Of a stretch of 7,429 nucleotides of DNA, positions 6,274 through 7,429 are shown piece by piece. This DNA comes from Spirochaetaceae bacterium. GTDB taxonomy: Bacteria; Spirochaetota; Spirochaetia; DSM-27196; Salinispiraceae. The DNA is taken from assembly GCA_007129335.1 (NCBI GenBank), contig SKVS01000136.1, positions 1-7,429 on the forward strand, written 5' to 3'. Each line of letters opens with the position of its first letter. The stretch's first letter is position 1. Under the pieces are notes generated by a model. The model saw only the letters and a program-made list of their open reading frames with translations. It ran no database searches and was not told where the DNA came from. The translations under genes and the position numbers were made by a program.

Positions 6274-6717
6274 ATGAACAAGAAACTAACCTTAGACGAC
6301 AGAACAATCCAGGATTGCAGAAATTTCGCCTCATCGGTTGCCGATGAAATCCTGTCCCTCATTGACGGACACACTACCGTTACTGTGGAACGGACTATTG
6401 CCCGCTTCCTGGATATTGATGGCGTGAACTCTCAGGGAGTACCCCTGCCGAATGTCATTACCGATCAACTCGTTTCAGCGGGAAAACTACCCGATGGAGC
6501 GTATTACCGGCTGGGCTGTATTGCTGCAGCCACTGGCAAAACTCCCCGAGAAATAGCCTATGATTTGGGCCAGGGCAATTATTTGCTGGACGATTTTCCT
6601 GACCGACCTGCTCAGGAGGTGAATGCGGTTATGGCTGCCTATGTAAACCAGGGCATTAGCCGGATCGATCTGGCCCGGGAGTCACGAGCCAACCTGAAAC
6701 AACAATACACCCCGTGA
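6274..6717 (+). CDS. kamD: Lysine 5,6-aminomutase alpha subunit, N-terminal part (reading frame interrupted)
   Basis: These 147 codons match the N-terminal accessory region of KamD. The start MNKKLTLDD aligns with the family N-terminus, followed by HTTVTVERTIARFLDIDGV, then GVPLPNV and TGKTPREIAYDL, all typical of KamD. The enzyme uses adenosylcobalamin and PLP to move the 6-amino group of beta-lysine to C5, giving 3,5-diaminohexanoate; it works as a complex with KamE, which carries the cobalamin-binding domain. ATG at 6274 is preferred to ATG at 6268 because of family alignment and because the sigma-54 start point falls near 6272. No Shine-Dalgarno site precedes either ATG. Translation ends at an in-frame TGA (6715-6717), yet KamD sequence continues in the same frame immediately after it. 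This may be a nonsense mutation, a base-call error or a real split or recoded gene. Confidence 0.85.
   Translation: MNKKLTLDDRTIQDCRNFASSVADEILSLIDGHTTVTVERTIARFLDIDGVNSQGVPLPNVITDQLVSAGKLPDGAYYRLGCIAAATGKTPREIAYDLGQGNYLLDDFPDRPAQEVNAVMAAYVNQGISRIDLARESRANLKQQYTP
6715..6717 (+). other. In-frame UGA inside kamD
   Basis: The frame reads QQYTP, then TGA, then PTPWLYVIVATGN. By recalled family sequence, KamD has a tyrosine, six variable residues and then L-L-Y-V-I-V-A-T-G-N; counting the UGA as one residue reproduces this spacing exactly, so there is no insertion or deletion. The interrupted position is in a variable linker where homologs have ordinary polar residues, not cysteine or a conserved tryptophan. 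Confidence 0.85.
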
Positions 6718-7429
6718 CCTACCCCCTGGCTCTACGTGATTGTAGCAACGGGAAACATTTATGAAGATACGATTCAGGCACAAGCCGCCGCACGCCAGGG
6801 GGCAGATATTGTTGCGGTCATCCGTACCACTGCCCAGAGTCTGTTAGATTACGTACCCTACGGCCCAACCACCGAAGGATTCGGGGGAACATACGCCACC
6901 CAGGAAAATTTCCGTATAATGCGCAAGGCCTTGAACGAGGTCATGGCCGAAACCGGCAAATACGTCCAGCTGGTAAACTACTGCTCGGGACTATGCATGC
7001 CCGAAATTGCTGTAACCGGGGCTTTCGAAGGGCTGGACATGATGCTCAACGATGCCATGTACGGTATCCTGTTTCGGGACATTAACATGCACCGAACCTT
7101 CATTGACCAGCACTTTTCCCGCATGATTAACGCCTACGCGGAAATAATCATTAACACCGGAGAGGACAACTACCTGACCACCGCCGACGCCGTGGAAGAG
7201 GCTCACACGGTGCTGGCCTCCCAGTTCATAAACGAAGCCCTGGCAACCCGCTCTTCCATGCCAAAGAGTCTCATGGGACTGGGACATGCCTTTGAAATTG
7301 ATCCTTCCCGGGAAAACGGCTTCCTGTATGAAATTGCCCAGGCCCAAATGGTTCGCCAGATTTTTCCTGAGCATCCTATTAAATACATGCCCCCCACCAA
7401 GTACATGAACGGAAACATTTTCCGGGGTC
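6718..7429 (+). CDS. kamD: Lysine 5,6-aminomutase alpha subunit, catalytic TIM-barrel part (partial at right edge)
   Basis: This continues the kamD frame after the UGA and remains open for 237 codons to the window edge. It contains the strongly conserved KamD core: YVIVATGNIYED, ADIVAVIRTTAQSLLDYVPYG, TTEGFGGTYATQENFRIMRKA, LVNYCSGLCMPEI, MMLNDAMYGILFRDINM, INTGEDNYLTTADA and KYMPPTKYMNGNIF. This is the TIM barrel that holds substrate and faces the cobalamin. Such a clean, undecayed sequence argues that the protein is, or was until very recently, functional. No start codon with a ribosome binding site follows the UGA. The nearest in-frame GTG (6736) lies inside conserved sequence and lacks a Shine-Dalgarno, so independent translation is not supported. 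kamE would be expected shortly downstream. Confidence 0.87.

Noticed and set aside
6105..6374. Minus-strand open frame of 89 codons across the kamD promoter
   Set aside because: It overlaps the sigma-54 promoter and the kamD start, has no recognisable domain or ribosome binding site, and reads like shadow coding.
6614..6633. Strong AGGAGGT (6614-6620) before in-frame ATG 6631 inside kamD, as an internal translation start
   Set aside because: It would yield only 28 residues before the UGA and lies within conserved coding sequence.
6715..6717. UGA read as tryptophan or glycine through an alternative genetic code
   Set aside because: Several other genes in the window end sensibly at UGA, some within ATGA overlaps with the next gene.
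6715..6750. UGA in kamD as selenocysteine, with CTAC-GTGATT-GTAG (6732-6745) as a SECIS-like hairpin
   Set aside because: The stem is only 4 bp, and homologs do not carry cysteine at this linker position.
1..7429. CRISPR arrays, tRNA or rRNA genes, insertion sequences
   Set aside because: No regularly spaced repeats, RNA gene signatures or transposase sequence could be found by eye.

Overview
The window holds two unrelated gene blocks from what looks like a motile, amino-acid-fermenting anaerobe. The left block (1-1798, + strand) is a chemotaxis or two-component cluster: the tail of a CheA-like histidine kinase, a CheX-type CheY-P phosphatase, a stand-alone CheY-like receiver and a HAD hydrolase. 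Its genes are tightly packed, with 4-base stop/start overlaps. CheX next to CheY is common in spirochaetes but also occurs in Thermotogae, Firmicutes and Deltaproteobacteria, so Spirochaetota is only a tentative guess. UGA is used as an ordinary stop in several genes here (CheY, both CoA-transferase subunits, the aminotransferase), which argues for the standard bacterial code.

The right block (1830-7429) belongs to anaerobic lysine fermentation through 3,5-diaminohexanoate. On the minus strand lies a three-gene operon: a class-III PLP aminotransferase that best fits 3-aminobutyryl-CoA aminotransferase (Kat), then the two subunits of an acetoacetate/butyrate-type CoA-transferase (AtoD, AtoA), joined by ATGA overlaps. 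Upstream on the same strand is a PAS-AAA+-HTH sigma-54 activator. Diverging from it on the + strand is kamD, the alpha subunit of lysine 5,6-aminomutase. kamD runs off the right edge, and kamE, kamA, kdd and kce are not visible in this window.

The regulatory layout is unusually readable. Both metabolic units have a near-consensus -24/-12 (sigma-54) promoter: TGGCAC-N5-CTGC before the aminotransferase and TGGCAC-N5-TTGC before kamD. Each also has a matching 18-bp inverted repeat about 150-175 bp upstream (TGATTCA-TTTT-TGAATCA and its 16/18 copy). The activator has a sigma-70-like promoter whose spacer and flank carry further copies of the half-site. This predicts a local switch in which one PAS-type activator binds between the operons, turns both on and controls its own gene.

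Two features need attention. First, kamD is interrupted by one in-frame UGA (6715-6717), with conserved KamD sequence continuing in the same frame on both sides. Second, the kamD sigma-54 promoter is so close to the start codon that the predicted transcript begins at or within about 3 nt of the AUG, so kamD may have a leaderless mRNA.
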